This document shows, in pieces, positions 44,086 through 52,100 of a DNA stretch of 64,000 nucleotides. Position numbers and translations under genes: made by a program. The notes under the pieces were generated by a model. It saw only the letters and a list, made by a program, of their open reading frames with translations. It was not told the DNA's origin and made no database searches. The stretch spans positions 186,001 to 250,000 of the forward strand of contig JAEWMJ010000032.1 in assembly GCA_023393165.1 (NCBI GenBank), written 5' to 3'. This DNA comes from Bacillota bacterium. GTDB taxonomy: Bacteria > Bacillota > Clostridia > Christensenellales > Christensenellaceae. How positions within the stretch are numbered: the first letter of the stretch is position 1; each line of letters starts with the position of its first letter.

Positions 44086-44370
44086 CCTTTATTGTGCAAA
44101 TTGCCGGAATCCAGCCTTCGGCAAAACACCTTTTTTTCTGGTTTTTCAACTCTTACATTGTAGTTTTGACACAATCTGCCGTCCCTTGCCTTTCATTTTA
44201 AATAATAATTTTCTATTTAGATACCAACGTATCACCCGCTATTTCGGAACAATGGACTTAATTAACATTTAGTGGTAAAATAACATTATATATGCAAATC
44301 AACATAGCGGCAATAAAAAATTTTACCCCTTTTCGTAAAAGTTGACGATAACTGACAGGCAACCTGTGGT

Positions 44371-44928
44371 ATGATGCACTCAAATAAACAAACGTATTAC
44401 ATTGATACCGGCGATAAATTTGAAAAAAGGAATGTATATGCAAAAGATGTAACAGCACCAATAACATTTGATGATAATGATGATAAAAATAAACCTTCAA
44501 ATTTTGGATCAGCCGGTAATAATCTTGACATACTTGATGTTTGTGCTATGTTTGATTACATGGACTATAGCCAAGATGAGCGATGGACAAAAAATAAAAC
44601 AGATTGTTCTTCTTTTGTGGTCAGAGTATATTCGGCTTTAGGTAAAAAAGTTGCAGTTGATGGTCCTGATACTACCGCTGCGGGCATCGCTGAATCGCTT
44701 GATGATAAAGGACAAAGAATAAATAAAGAAGATTTACAACCTGGCGATTTGATATTTTGGTCTTTAAAAGATGCGCCCGATAGATATCATGGTATTACGC
44801 ATGTTGCTATTTTTGCCGGCTATGACGAAAACGGTGTACCCATGATGTGGGAAGCTGCAGGTGGCGGTGTTCAATATGTGCCGGTATCAAAACAGGGCGA
44901 ACCATTACAATATGCCAGAGTAGCCTAA
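44371..44928 (+). CDS. NlpC/P60-like peptidase domain protein without a signal peptide
   Basis: This 185-residue protein has a C-terminal NlpC/P60 fold: catalytic Cys79 (KTDCSSFVVRVYSALG), LQPGDLIFW, and His144 (GITHVAIFAGYDENG). Such enzymes cut peptidoglycan stem peptides outside the cell. No export signal is present, and the start codon (ATG ATG at 44371) has only a poor ribosome-binding site. The gene may have lost its 5' part, or a different N-terminus may be used. The DNA is markedly more AT-rich than the sortase region. A lipoprotein gene follows 38 bp later. Confidence 0.72.
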   Translation: MMHSNKQTYYIDTGDKFEKRNVYAKDVTAPITFDDNDDKNKPSNFGSAGNNLDILDVCAMFDYMDYSQDERWTKNKTDCSSFVVRVYSALGKKVAVDGPDTTAAGIAESLDDKGQRINKEDLQPGDLIFWSLKDAPDRYHGITHVAIFAGYDENGVPMMWEAAGGGVQYVPVSKQGEPLQYARVA

Positions 44929-44966
44929 ATAGAAAGATTCTTTAAAATATTATTAAGGAGCTTACT

Positions 44967-46478
44967 ATGAAAAAAGCAATATTTCTTATTATAGTTCTGA
45001 TAACGGCAATATTATTTTATGGATGCACGCATCAGAACCTTGCAATCTCCTCAATTAACCCCGCAGCATCGGTCTCTTCTGCATCCCCTGAATACGCACA
45101 GGCAAATGAATCGTTTATACTCACACCGGAAGATTTTGAGAAGTTAAAAGCGCCGCTTACGGTTTTGGCTAATGAATATGTAGATACATCTCCGGGTTCT
45201 AGAGAGTCTGTTTATGATTTTAAAAATGGATTATCTAAAAACGAAATTGCTGATTACACATGGGACATAGCGCAAAACTTTGATTGCTTTTATCCCAGTA
45301 CCCCCAGGGATGCAGACTTTTTTTTGACGGATAATGAAAGGTACGGAATTAAAAAAGGCGATATATACAATGATAAAGATTTAAAGGTTCATATTCCCCA
45401 AAAAGCAATTAACTCAATTCTTATGAGTACATTCGGAGAAGAGGCATTAAAGGGGCTTGACCTGAATGGAAATATATTTGATGGAACGGATTATATACCC
45501 ATAGAACTGAAAGACGGGAAATATATCTTTCGTTTGAAAGACAAGTCTCCGAGAGAAGATGTATTGAGCCCTTTGGATTTGCCTGTTAAAGGACATGAGA
45601 ATACCGAGTTTAAAATTAGTTTTAAACAAGTTTATAGTTATGATGTTGATGGTGAAGACCGCGAATACGTTAAATTTGACATCATGTTTAAACTTAAAAA
45701 AGACGATACAAGTGAATGGGGCTATAATATTACTGATTTTAATGCCACGCCCCCGGTTGTTATACAAACTTCTGCAGAGCCGGCCCCCACAATAGACCCT
45801 ACAGCGCCAATGGCCACTGTAACACCTAATCCTGAAGCAACGTTTACGCTGACGCAGGAAGATTTCGAGAAGCTAAAAGCGCCGCTTATGGTTTGGGCAT
45901 TGGCAAACGAATTTTATCATGATTCTGAATATAATTATGATTTAAAAAAAGGCTTAACAAAAAATAAAATCGCTCATTATGTATGGTATATCGCATATGC
46001 CTTTGACTATTTTGATCCAAGTACCCCCAGGTATTCAAAATATTATAATACAAGCATTGAAAAATATGGAATCAAAAAAGGCGATTTGAAATTATCATCA
46101 GGTACTATACTTTATATCCCACAAAAAGCAATCAACTCTATTCTATTGAGTACATTTGGAGAAGACGCTTTAAAGGGAATTGACTTAAATGAAAATATAT
46201 TTGATGAAGTCGACAATTATGGGCCGTCGAGGAGACTGAAGGATGGCATATATATCATTAGATTGGGAGACGATTATCCGGAAGAAGATGTTCTGGGGGC
46301 TTTGGATTTGCCTGTTACAGCAAACGAGAATACCGAGCTTAAAACCAGTTTTACAGCAACTTATGGCGTTGTAGAGCAAGAAGAGGTTAATTTCAGCATC
46401 GCATTTAAACTGAAAAAAGATGATACAAGCGAATGGGGCTATAATATTACTGCATTTAATATGCAAAAAGATGAATAG
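44967..46478 (+). CDS. Lipoprotein with two tandem copies of an unrecognised domain
   Basis: This 503-residue secreted lipoprotein has signal MKKAIFLIIVLITAILFYG with Cys20. Two copies of a domain of about 210 residues follow. The first runs from FILTPEDFEKLKAPL to KKDDTSEWGYNITDFN (about 52-265) and the second from FTLTQEDFEKLKAPL to KKDDTSEWGYNITAFN (about 293-498). They share IPQKAINSILLSTFGE and are joined by a Pro/Thr linker. I do not recognise the family. AAGGAG precedes the start. The duplication looks recent because the ends are nearly identical. Confidence 0.8.
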   Translation: MKKAIFLIIVLITAILFYGCTHQNLAISSINPAASVSSASPEYAQANESFILTPEDFEKLKAPLTVLANEYVDTSPGSRESVYDFKNGLSKNEIADYTWDIAQNFDCFYPSTPRDADFFLTDNERYGIKKGDIYNDKDLKVHIPQKAINSILMSTFGEEALKGLDLNGNIFDGTDYIPIELKDGKYIFRLKDKSPREDVLSPLDLPVKGHENTEFKISFKQVYSYDVDGEDREYVKFDIMFKLKKDDTSEWGYNITDFNATPPVVIQTSAEPAPTIDPTAPMATVTPNPEATFTLTQEDFEKLKAPLMVWALANEFYHDSEYNYDLKKGLTKNKIAHYVWYIAYAFDYFDPSTPRYSKYYNTSIEKYGIKKGDLKLSSGTILYIPQKAINSILLSTFGEDALKGIDLNENIFDEVDNYGPSRRLKDGIYIIRLGDDYPEEDVLGALDLPVTANENTELKTSFTATYGVVEQEEVNFSIAFKLKKDDTSEWGYNITAFNMQKDE

Positions 46479-46498
46479 CCGGTAGTACATGAATAGGT

Positions 46499-46538
46499 GA
46501 CGGGCGGGGAACCGCTCGTCGCCGGGTAAATTATACCC
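46499..46538 (+). other. GC-rich double hairpin after the lipoprotein gene
   Basis: GACGGGCGG and CCGCTCGTC pair with a GGAA tetraloop (46499-46520), then GGGT/ACCC form a small second stem. There is no T-tract. The remaining sequence to 46790 has no convincing gene. Confidence 0.4.
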
Positions 46539-46790
46539 AGGTTACAATTGTGCTATGGATCATTACGTGATCCTGAACAATTACAGCATAAAAGCTGAAT
46601 ACCACGAACACCCGCATGCTGCTTGTCTAAAGGGACAAAAGCCAGCAACAGTACTGCCTTAATAAATCTCATGCTATGTCTACTTTTTAAGCCGGAAACT
46701 TAATCATAAAATCCGTCCTAAATAGCATTTATCAAGCTAATTTAAATACAAAAAATATAAAATGTCTATTTTCATGTATCTGCGCATAGC

Positions 46791-46816
46791 AAAAACCGCA
46801 TTATAATGCGGTTTTT
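46791..46816 (-). terminator. Terminator of the tmRNA gene
   Basis: AACCGCATTATAATGCGGTT is a near-continuous palindrome flanked by A- and T-runs, directly next to the 3' CCA end of ssrA. It could work in both directions. Confidence 0.85.
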
Positions 46817-47190
46817 TGGTGGAGGCGAGGGGAGTCGAACCCCTGTCCGAAAACCCGTCCATAGGACTTTCTACAAGCTTAGCAAAAGAGATCAATTTCC
46901 CCGCATGCCCTCCCTTTTGCAAAAATGCATGCAGGTAGCTTCATCAGACCCGCACAACCGCAAAGCTTTGGCTGTGTGATACCCCGTCTAAAATTGCTCC
47001 GCCAAACCGCAACGGGCGGCAGTTAGGCAGAGCGCGCCAGCTTGTTACTTAAGCAGCGACTAATTGGAGAGCCGAAGCTCTTTCTGTTTTGTTTGCATTT
47101 ATATTTAGTTTGGCTTTTTTAACGCAGTTTCCATAACTGCGGCTTGCTTATCCTACCTACAAAATCCCCGTCGAAACCAATTACGCCCCC
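46817..47190 (-). ncRNA. ssrA: Transfer-messenger RNA (tmRNA)
   Basis: This one-piece tmRNA rescues stalled ribosomes. The 5' end GGGGGCGTAATTGGTTTCGA and the 3' end TTCGACTCCCCTCGCCTCC plus ACCA form the tRNA-like acceptor and T-arm. The resume codon is GCA within AAATGCAAAC, and the encoded tag reads ANKTERASALQLVAA before TAA, ending in the expected small hydrophobic residues. The CCA is encoded. smpB, for its protein partner, lies 430 bp upstream in the same direction. Confidence 0.95.
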
Positions 47191-47202
47191 ATGTAAGCAG
47201 TT

Positions 47203-47231
47203 ATTATACTATACTATATTATATGCGTCAA
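47203..47231 (-). promoter_or_regulatory. Sigma-A promoter of ssrA
   Basis: On the minus strand TTGACG, a 17-bp spacer and TATAAT lie so that transcription would start at about the tmRNA 5' end, 12 bp further on. This gives ssrA its own strong promoter. Confidence 0.85.
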
Positions 47232-47320
47232 ACCAAAAGTTTGATTCGGTCTGGCGGTATATACTTAAACACATAAGCCTTTATTAAAACAGGCAATGTA
47301 TTCCACACGCCGGACGCCAT

Positions 47321-47623
47321 TCAGACGTAAAAGTGGTCCTGGCTGTTCCTGTTTTCCTCTTCACGCTGCCGGTCCAGCTTTTTGTTGCGGAACCACAAAA
47401 CGATGTCGACGAATACCATTGCAAAGTTCAGCAAATACAGGAAAATTACAAAGTCATAAGAGTAAAAAACCTTGTGAAGCATGCCCGCCACATAGCCGAT
47501 CTCTATGACGACCAGAAAGAGCAGACTTTTGCCTCTGGCTGTTTTGGACCTGTAGGACCTGTAGATGGACGCAGGCCAGGCAGCCCCGAAGCAACCCAAC
47601 ATGACGATTTCAAAAATACTCAT
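47321..47623 (-). CDS. Small PQ-loop/SemiSWEET-like membrane protein
   Basis: This 100-residue protein has three predicted membrane helices, with AAWPASIYRSYRSKTARGKS resembling the PQ-loop region of SemiSWEET-type transporters (a Pro in the first helix followed by a basic loop). The tail after residue 80 is charged and cytoplasmic. Its start overlaps the smpB stop by 4 bp (ATGA), so it is coexpressed with smpB. A transport role is only suggested by fold similarity. Confidence 0.65.
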   Translation of the reverse strand: MSIFEIVMLGCFGAAWPASIYRSYRSKTARGKSLLFLVVIEIGYVAGMLHKVFYSYDFVIFLYLLNFAMVFVDIVLWFRNKKLDRQREEENRNSQDHFYV

Positions 47624-48081
47624 ACGTTATCCGCTTTCATTCGCCTTTCAATATCTTTTTTAACGGCTTTTTCCTTCAGATCCTGGCGTTTGTCGTACAG
47701 TTTTTTGCCTCTCGCAAGCCCGATCTCCAGTTTTACCCGTCCCCTTTTGAGATATACCGAAAGAACCGTGAGGGTATATCCTTTTTGGGTGGTAAGCCCC
47801 AGCAGTTTAGAGATTTCGCGCTTGTGCAGCAGCAATTTTCTTGTACGGAGCGGATCGGTATTAAATATATTCCCTTTTTCATAGGGACTGATGTGCATGT
47901 TATACACGAATGCTTCCGCGCCTTTGATCTGTACATACGCATCCCTGATATTGGTGCGGGAAGACCGCATGGACTTGACTTCCGTTCCGGTAAGCGCAAT
48001 CCCTGCTTCATAAGTGTCTTCTATAAAATAATCATGCCTGGCCTTTTTATTCGTAGCCAGCAGCTTAGTGCCTTCCCCCAT
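47620..48081 (-). CDS. smpB: SsrA-binding protein SmpB
   Basis: This 153-residue RNA-binding protein is needed for tmRNA loading on stalled ribosomes. It begins KLLATNKKARHDYFIEDTYE and has EVKSMRSSRTNIRDAYVQIK and the basic C-terminal tail ARGKKLYDKRQDLKEKAVKK, all diagnostic. It lies between rnr and ssrA; RNase R, also encoded here, degrades the messages released by this rescue system. Confidence 0.97.
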   Translation of the reverse strand: MGEGTKLLATNKKARHDYFIEDTYEAGIALTGTEVKSMRSSRTNIRDAYVQIKGAEAFVYNMHISPYEKGNIFNTDPLRTRKLLLHKREISKLLGLTTQKGYTLTVLSVYLKRGRVKLEIGLARGKKLYDKRQDLKEKAVKKDIERRMKADNV

Positions 48082-48113
48082 ATATAATACCTCGTAAAAA
48101 CTATTATATAACT

Positions 48114-50015
48114 TTAGTCCGCAAAAGCAAACTCTATTCTGCTTGCTTCCACATCCGACGAGACAACCTGTATTTTCACCTTGTCGCCCAAGCTGATCTT
48201 CTTATGGGTGCGCTCGCCGATCACGCAGTAAAGCTTTTCAACATATTCGTAGAAATCGTCTTTTATCTCCGATAGCGGGATCATGCCTTCTATGGTGTTC
48301 GGAAGCTCCACAAACACGCCGAAGCGCGTGACGCCCGACACCACGCCTGCGAATTCCGCGCCGATAAAACGCGTCATGTATTCGGCCATCTTGCGGTTCT
48401 GTACCGCGCGTTCGGCCTCTATGGCGTTGCGCTCCCGGACGCTTGAATTAAAAGCGATCCCGGGCAGCGTTTCTTCCAGGCGCTCCACATATTTTTCATC
48501 CGCCCTGCCTTCCAGCACGGCTTTGATGATTCGGTGGACCATCAGGTCCGGATATCTGCGTATCGGGCTGGTAAAGTGGCAGTAGCGCTCGGCAGCCAGA
48601 CCGAAGTGCGCCACCGGCATCATGTCGTACCGCGCCTTTTTGAGGGAACGCAGCGTCACCCGATTTATTATATTATGCTCCTCCGTTCCCTGCGCCATGT
48701 TTAAAACCGCCTGCACCGCCTTTGGGTGAATATTCTGGTACCCGCTCAGGCGGATGCCGAAATTGGACAGGAACACAGCCAACTCGCGCATTTTTTCGGC
48801 GTCCGGCGTCTCGTGTACACGATACACAAACGGCATTTCCATATAGAAATACTGTTCCGCTACCGTGATATTGGCCGCAAGCATGAATTCTTCTATCAGC
48901 TTTTCGCCAAACCCACGCTGCGCCGGTTTGATGGAAATAGGCATTCCCTTTGCGTCCAGCTTTATTTTGGGTTCTTCCAGCTCAAAGTCTATGCTGCCGC
49001 GATCAAACCTGCGTTTTCTTAAAATCCCCGCCAGTTCGTTCATTTGGACGAGCGTATCCTTTATGTTCGCGTACCTGACCGAAAGCTCCCGATCCCCGTC
49101 GAGTATCTTGTTGACATTGGTATACGTCATCCGCTCCACAGAGTTGATCACGCTTTTTGCGATGTTGTTACCCACCACGTCTCCGTTCCCGTCTATCTCC
49201 ATGATGCAGGAAACCGTCAGTTTGTCTTCGTGCGGATTTAACGAACACAGGTTGTTGGACAGTTTTTTTGGCAGCATGGGCACGACCCTGTCCACCAGGT
49301 AAACGCTGGTGCCGCGCTTTTGCGCTTCGCGGTCAATCTCGCCGTTCTCCCGCACATAATGGGTCACGTCCGCGATATGCACCCCCAGTTTATAGTTGCC
49401 GTTGGGAAGTTTTTCAAGAGACACTGCGTCGTCCAGGTCCTTTGCATCTTCTCCGTCAATCGTGAATATTGTTTCGCCGCGAAGGTCCAGGCGGCTTTCC
49501 ATATCTTTTTCACGGAATTCAAGCCCCGCGGTTTCCTGCTCCACCTTTTCGCTGAACGCCGCCGTCAGGCCGAACCTGCGGGCGAAGCTTAAAATATCCA
49601 CGCCGGCGTCACCGCTCCGGCCGAGAACCTCTATGATTTCGCCCTCCGGGCTTCTGTCTTTTTCCGCTCTTTTATAGACGGACACCACAACCTTGTCAAA
49701 ATTATGCGCCCCGCCGTTCTTCTGTTTGGGGATATAGATATCCTCCGTTATTTTATCGTCGCAGACCACAAACATGGCGTTTTTGGATTTATCCACCGTA
49801 CCCACGATCTCAATGGGCAGTGATGATACGATCTGCTGGATAACGCCTTCCCTGTTGCCGCCGCGCCTCCTGTCCTGCAGTATGCCGGCGACGACCTCTT
49901 CGCCGTTTAACGCGCCGTTCATGTTGTCCGCCGATATGAATATGTCTCCGCCTTCCGCTCCCACGAAGCCGAAACCTCCGCTTTTTACCTGCAGAAAGCC
50001 TTTAATCAATTCCAA
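48114..50015 (-). CDS. rnr: Ribonuclease R, short N-terminus
   Basis: This 633-residue 3'-5' exoribonuclease digests structured RNA. A cold-shock-like domain starts at residue 5 (FLQVKSGGFGFVGAEGGDIF). The RNB catalytic domain has FTIDGEDAKDLDDAVSLEKL near residue 195 and HFTSPIRRYPDLMVHRI. An S1 domain (GVVSGVTRFGVFVELPNTIE) lies near residue 555. Typical RNase R proteins exceed 700 residues and carry an N-terminal helix-turn-helix and a basic tail; both are reduced or absent here. It lies next to smpB. Confidence 0.93.
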   Translation of the reverse strand: MELIKGFLQVKSGGFGFVGAEGGDIFISADNMNGALNGEEVVAGILQDRRRGGNREGVIQQIVSSLPIEIVGTVDKSKNAMFVVCDDKITEDIYIPKQKNGGAHNFDKVVVSVYKRAEKDRSPEGEIIEVLGRSGDAGVDILSFARRFGLTAAFSEKVEQETAGLEFREKDMESRLDLRGETIFTIDGEDAKDLDDAVSLEKLPNGNYKLGVHIADVTHYVRENGEIDREAQKRGTSVYLVDRVVPMLPKKLSNNLCSLNPHEDKLTVSCIMEIDGNGDVVGNNIAKSVINSVERMTYTNVNKILDGDRELSVRYANIKDTLVQMNELAGILRKRRFDRGSIDFELEEPKIKLDAKGMPISIKPAQRGFGEKLIEEFMLAANITVAEQYFYMEMPFVYRVHETPDAEKMRELAVFLSNFGIRLSGYQNIHPKAVQAVLNMAQGTEEHNIINRVTLRSLKKARYDMMPVAHFGLAAERYCHFTSPIRRYPDLMVHRIIKAVLEGRADEKYVERLEETLPGIAFNSSVRERNAIEAERAVQNRKMAEYMTRFIGAEFAGVVSGVTRFGVFVELPNTIEGMIPLSEIKDDFYEYVEKLYCVIGERTHKKISLGDKVKIQVVSSDVEASRIEFAFAD

Positions 50016-50043
50016 TTACTATTTTATCCTCCAATTTTCATAC

Positions 50044-50066
50044 AAAAAAAGCGCCTCTGTGGGCGC
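50044..50066 (-). terminator. Terminator after secG
   Basis: GCGCC and GGCGC pair around a six-base loop, followed on the minus strand by seven T residues, 17 bp past the secG stop. It would reduce readthrough into rnr. Confidence 0.75.
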
Positions 50067-50082
50067 CTCTTGTTCTTTTTAT

Positions 50083-50334
50083 TTACATCCAAAATTTTGC
50101 AATGATGACCAGTGCTGTCGCCAACACCATAAAGCCGATCGCTGCAACCTTTGTTAATCTCACAAGCAATGCGTCCATTCCCCGTGCTTTCTTTTTACCG
50201 AAGATCTGTTCCGCTCCGCCCATAATGGCGCCGGACATACCCTGTTTTGAACCAGACTGCAAAAGCACGACGACGATTAAAAATACCGAAAATACAATCA
50301 ATACTATCTTTATGATCAACGATACGATATCCAT
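50083..50334 (-). CDS. secG: Preprotein translocase subunit SecG
   Basis: This 83-residue membrane protein of the Sec channel has two helices flanking the conserved loop LLQSGSKQGMSGAIMGGAEQ and then IFGKKKARGMD. ATG 50334 is chosen because GGAGGAG lies 7 bp upstream; the upstream codons in the open frame are not part of the family. The secG-rnr-smpB-ssrA order is common in Firmicutes. Confidence 0.93.
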   Translation of the reverse strand: MDIVSLIIKIVLIVFSVFLIVVVLLQSGSKQGMSGAIMGGAEQIFGKKKARGMDALLVRLTKVAAIGFMVLATALVIIAKFWM

Positions 50335-50403
50335 GTATTTCTCCTCCCAGCTACAATAGCAAAACATATTTTATCATGCGGTTCGGAAAAAAGCAACCTT
50401 TTT

Positions 50404-51363
50404 TCACAGATTATGCAAATATTTCATTAGCAGGTCTTCGAGTTCCGAAAACGTATCTGCTTTCACCACCAGATTGCGCGTTTTGGCGGAACGTGGCAGC
50501 CCTTTTAAATAATACGCCGCATGTTTGCGCATCTGGAGAATCGCGAGGTGTTCTCCCTTGTGTTCCACCGCAATCCTGGCCTGGCGGAGACACATATGGA
50601 TTTTTTCAGCCGCATCCGGCATTTTGCCTGTGGTTCCTGTGGTTAAGTATTCCCGTATTTGGCTGAAAATAAACGGATTTCCAAGCGCGCCCCTGGCGAC
50701 CATCACCGCGTCGCAGCCCGTTTCATGAAGCATTTTTTTTGCATCTTCCGCACAGAAAATATCCCCGTTTCCCACAACGGGTATTTTTACCGACGCTTTC
50801 ACTTCGCGGATGACGCCCCAGTCCGCCGTACCCGAATAATACTGGCTGCGCGTCCTTCCATGCACAATCACGCCGGCCGCGCCGCTTTCCTCCGCCATCT
50901 TTGCAAAATCCACGGCGTTTACATGCTGCTCGTCAAAACCCTTCCTGAATTTGACGGTTACGGGCACCGCGACCGCGCGGGCAACAGCCCGTATGATGCC
51001 GGCGGCTTTTTGGGGCTCCAGCATGAGCGCCGCGCCGTCGCCGTTCCGCACGATCTTGGGCGCCGGGCAGCCCATGTTGATGTTGATCTGATCAAGCTTT
51101 TCTCCAAGCTCGTCCTGCACGGTCCGGGCCGTCACTGCCAGCACTGCCCCGTCGCTGCCAAAAAGCTGCACGCCTATCCGGTCTTCCAGCCGGCTTAAGT
51201 CAAGCAGCTTTTTTGTCTTTTCATTTTTATATTTTATGCCGTTTGCGCTCACCATCTCGGTAAAAGTGAGGCCAGCGCCGCATTCTATGCAAACTTCCCG
51301 CATGGCGGCGTCCGTGATGCCGGCCAGCGGCGCCAAGCAGATATTATTCCGCACTGCTTTCAC
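50404..51363 (-). CDS. dusB: tRNA-dihydrouridine synthase DusB
   Basis: This FMN enzyme reduces uridines in tRNA. It shows NNICLAPLAGITDAAMREVC at the start, the catalytic cysteine in INMGCPAPKIVRNGDGAALM, VTVKFRKGFD, and GVIVHGRTRSQYYSGTADW. About 319 residues fits the family. The start is uncertain: GTG 51363 is chosen because residues upstream are Arg-rich and overlap the preceding gene in another frame; no strong ribosome-binding site is seen and GTG 51354 is an alternative. Confidence 0.9.
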   Translation of the reverse strand: MKAVRNNICLAPLAGITDAAMREVCIECGAGLTFTEMVSANGIKYKNEKTKKLLDLSRLEDRIGVQLFGSDGAVLAVTARTVQDELGEKLDQININMGCPAPKIVRNGDGAALMLEPQKAAGIIRAVARAVAVPVTVKFRKGFDEQHVNAVDFAKMAEESGAAGVIVHGRTRSQYYSGTADWGVIREVKASVKIPVVGNGDIFCAEDAKKMLHETGCDAVMVARGALGNPFIFSQIREYLTTGTTGKMPDAAEKIHMCLRQARIAVEHKGEHLAILQMRKHAAYYLKGLPRSAKTRNLVVKADTFSELEDLLMKYLHNL

Positions 51364-52051
51364 TTGGACTTGCCCCAACGGACACCGTGGCCGACGCCGA
51401 CGCGCTCCCCTTCGCCTCACTGCCGGACGGCAAGGGAGACTGGCTGGGAGCGTTGATTTTGGGTTCCACTTCCTTTATCATCTTCATTTCTTCCACTTTC
51501 CAGGAAGAAGTGTTCTTGTCTTTTACCAGTGTAACTTCGTATTCGCCGCAGATCCATTCGGGCGGATTTTTATCCTTGGCAGATACCTGCGCTTCCGCGC
51601 CCTGCGTTGCGGACGGCTCAGGCGGGGCCGATTCCACTTCCTCGGTTTCCTCGGTTTCGTTCAGCGTCCCTACGATATCCAGCACGGTTTCGGTCGCATG
51701 CACTACCACCCTGTCCGACCAGGGCCACACGATCTTCATGTTTACGTCCGCCCTCTGATAATAACCGGTAATGGTGTAATCGTGATATTTGGTGGAATTG
51801 AGAACGGAGTCTTCATCTATGAAATCCTGGGTGAACAATTTAGCGAGGTCCGTTTCATCCTCCGGCTTGGGTTCCAGCACAGTTTCAACCCGTTTTGCGA
51901 ATGCGTCCTTCGCGATCACGTTTACGTTCATGGAATTCATGCCCGCAAAAAAGCCAAGCGCGATGATTAAAATAGCAATCACAAAAATTATAACGCGCGT
52001 AAACACATAGAAAACGCCTCTTGTTACTTTTTCCTGATTATCAGCCATCAT
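51344..52051 (-). CDS. Single-pass membrane protein of unknown function
   Basis: This 235-residue protein has one N-terminal membrane helix (VIIFVIAILIIALGFFAGM, about residues 20-38), then an extracytoplasmic region with a mixed domain (FTQDFIDEDSVLNSTKYHDY) and ending in a Ser/Ala/Pro-rich tail. An acidic low-complexity stretch (ETEETEEVESAPPEP) splits the middle. I do not recognise the family. Its last bases overlap dusB, and it lies downstream of lysS in the same direction. Confidence 0.7.
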   Translation of the reverse strand: MMADNQEKVTRGVFYVFTRVIIFVIAILIIALGFFAGMNSMNVNVIAKDAFAKRVETVLEPKPEDETDLAKLFTQDFIDEDSVLNSTKYHDYTITGYYQRADVNMKIVWPWSDRVVVHATETVLDIVGTLNETEETEEVESAPPEPSATQGAEAQVSAKDKNPPEWICGEYEVTLVKDKNTSSWKVEEMKMIKEVEPKINAPSQSPLPSGSEAKGSASASATVSVGASPSESSAE

Positions 52052-52100
52052 AACTCCTTAAAATACCCAAAAAAACTGCCCGACTTACAAGGGAGCCGTT

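Noticed and set aside
44342..44375. TTGACG and TATGAT as a promoter for the NlpC/P60 gene
   Set aside because: The spacer is 22 bp, too long for sigma-A, and the -10 would overlap the start codon.
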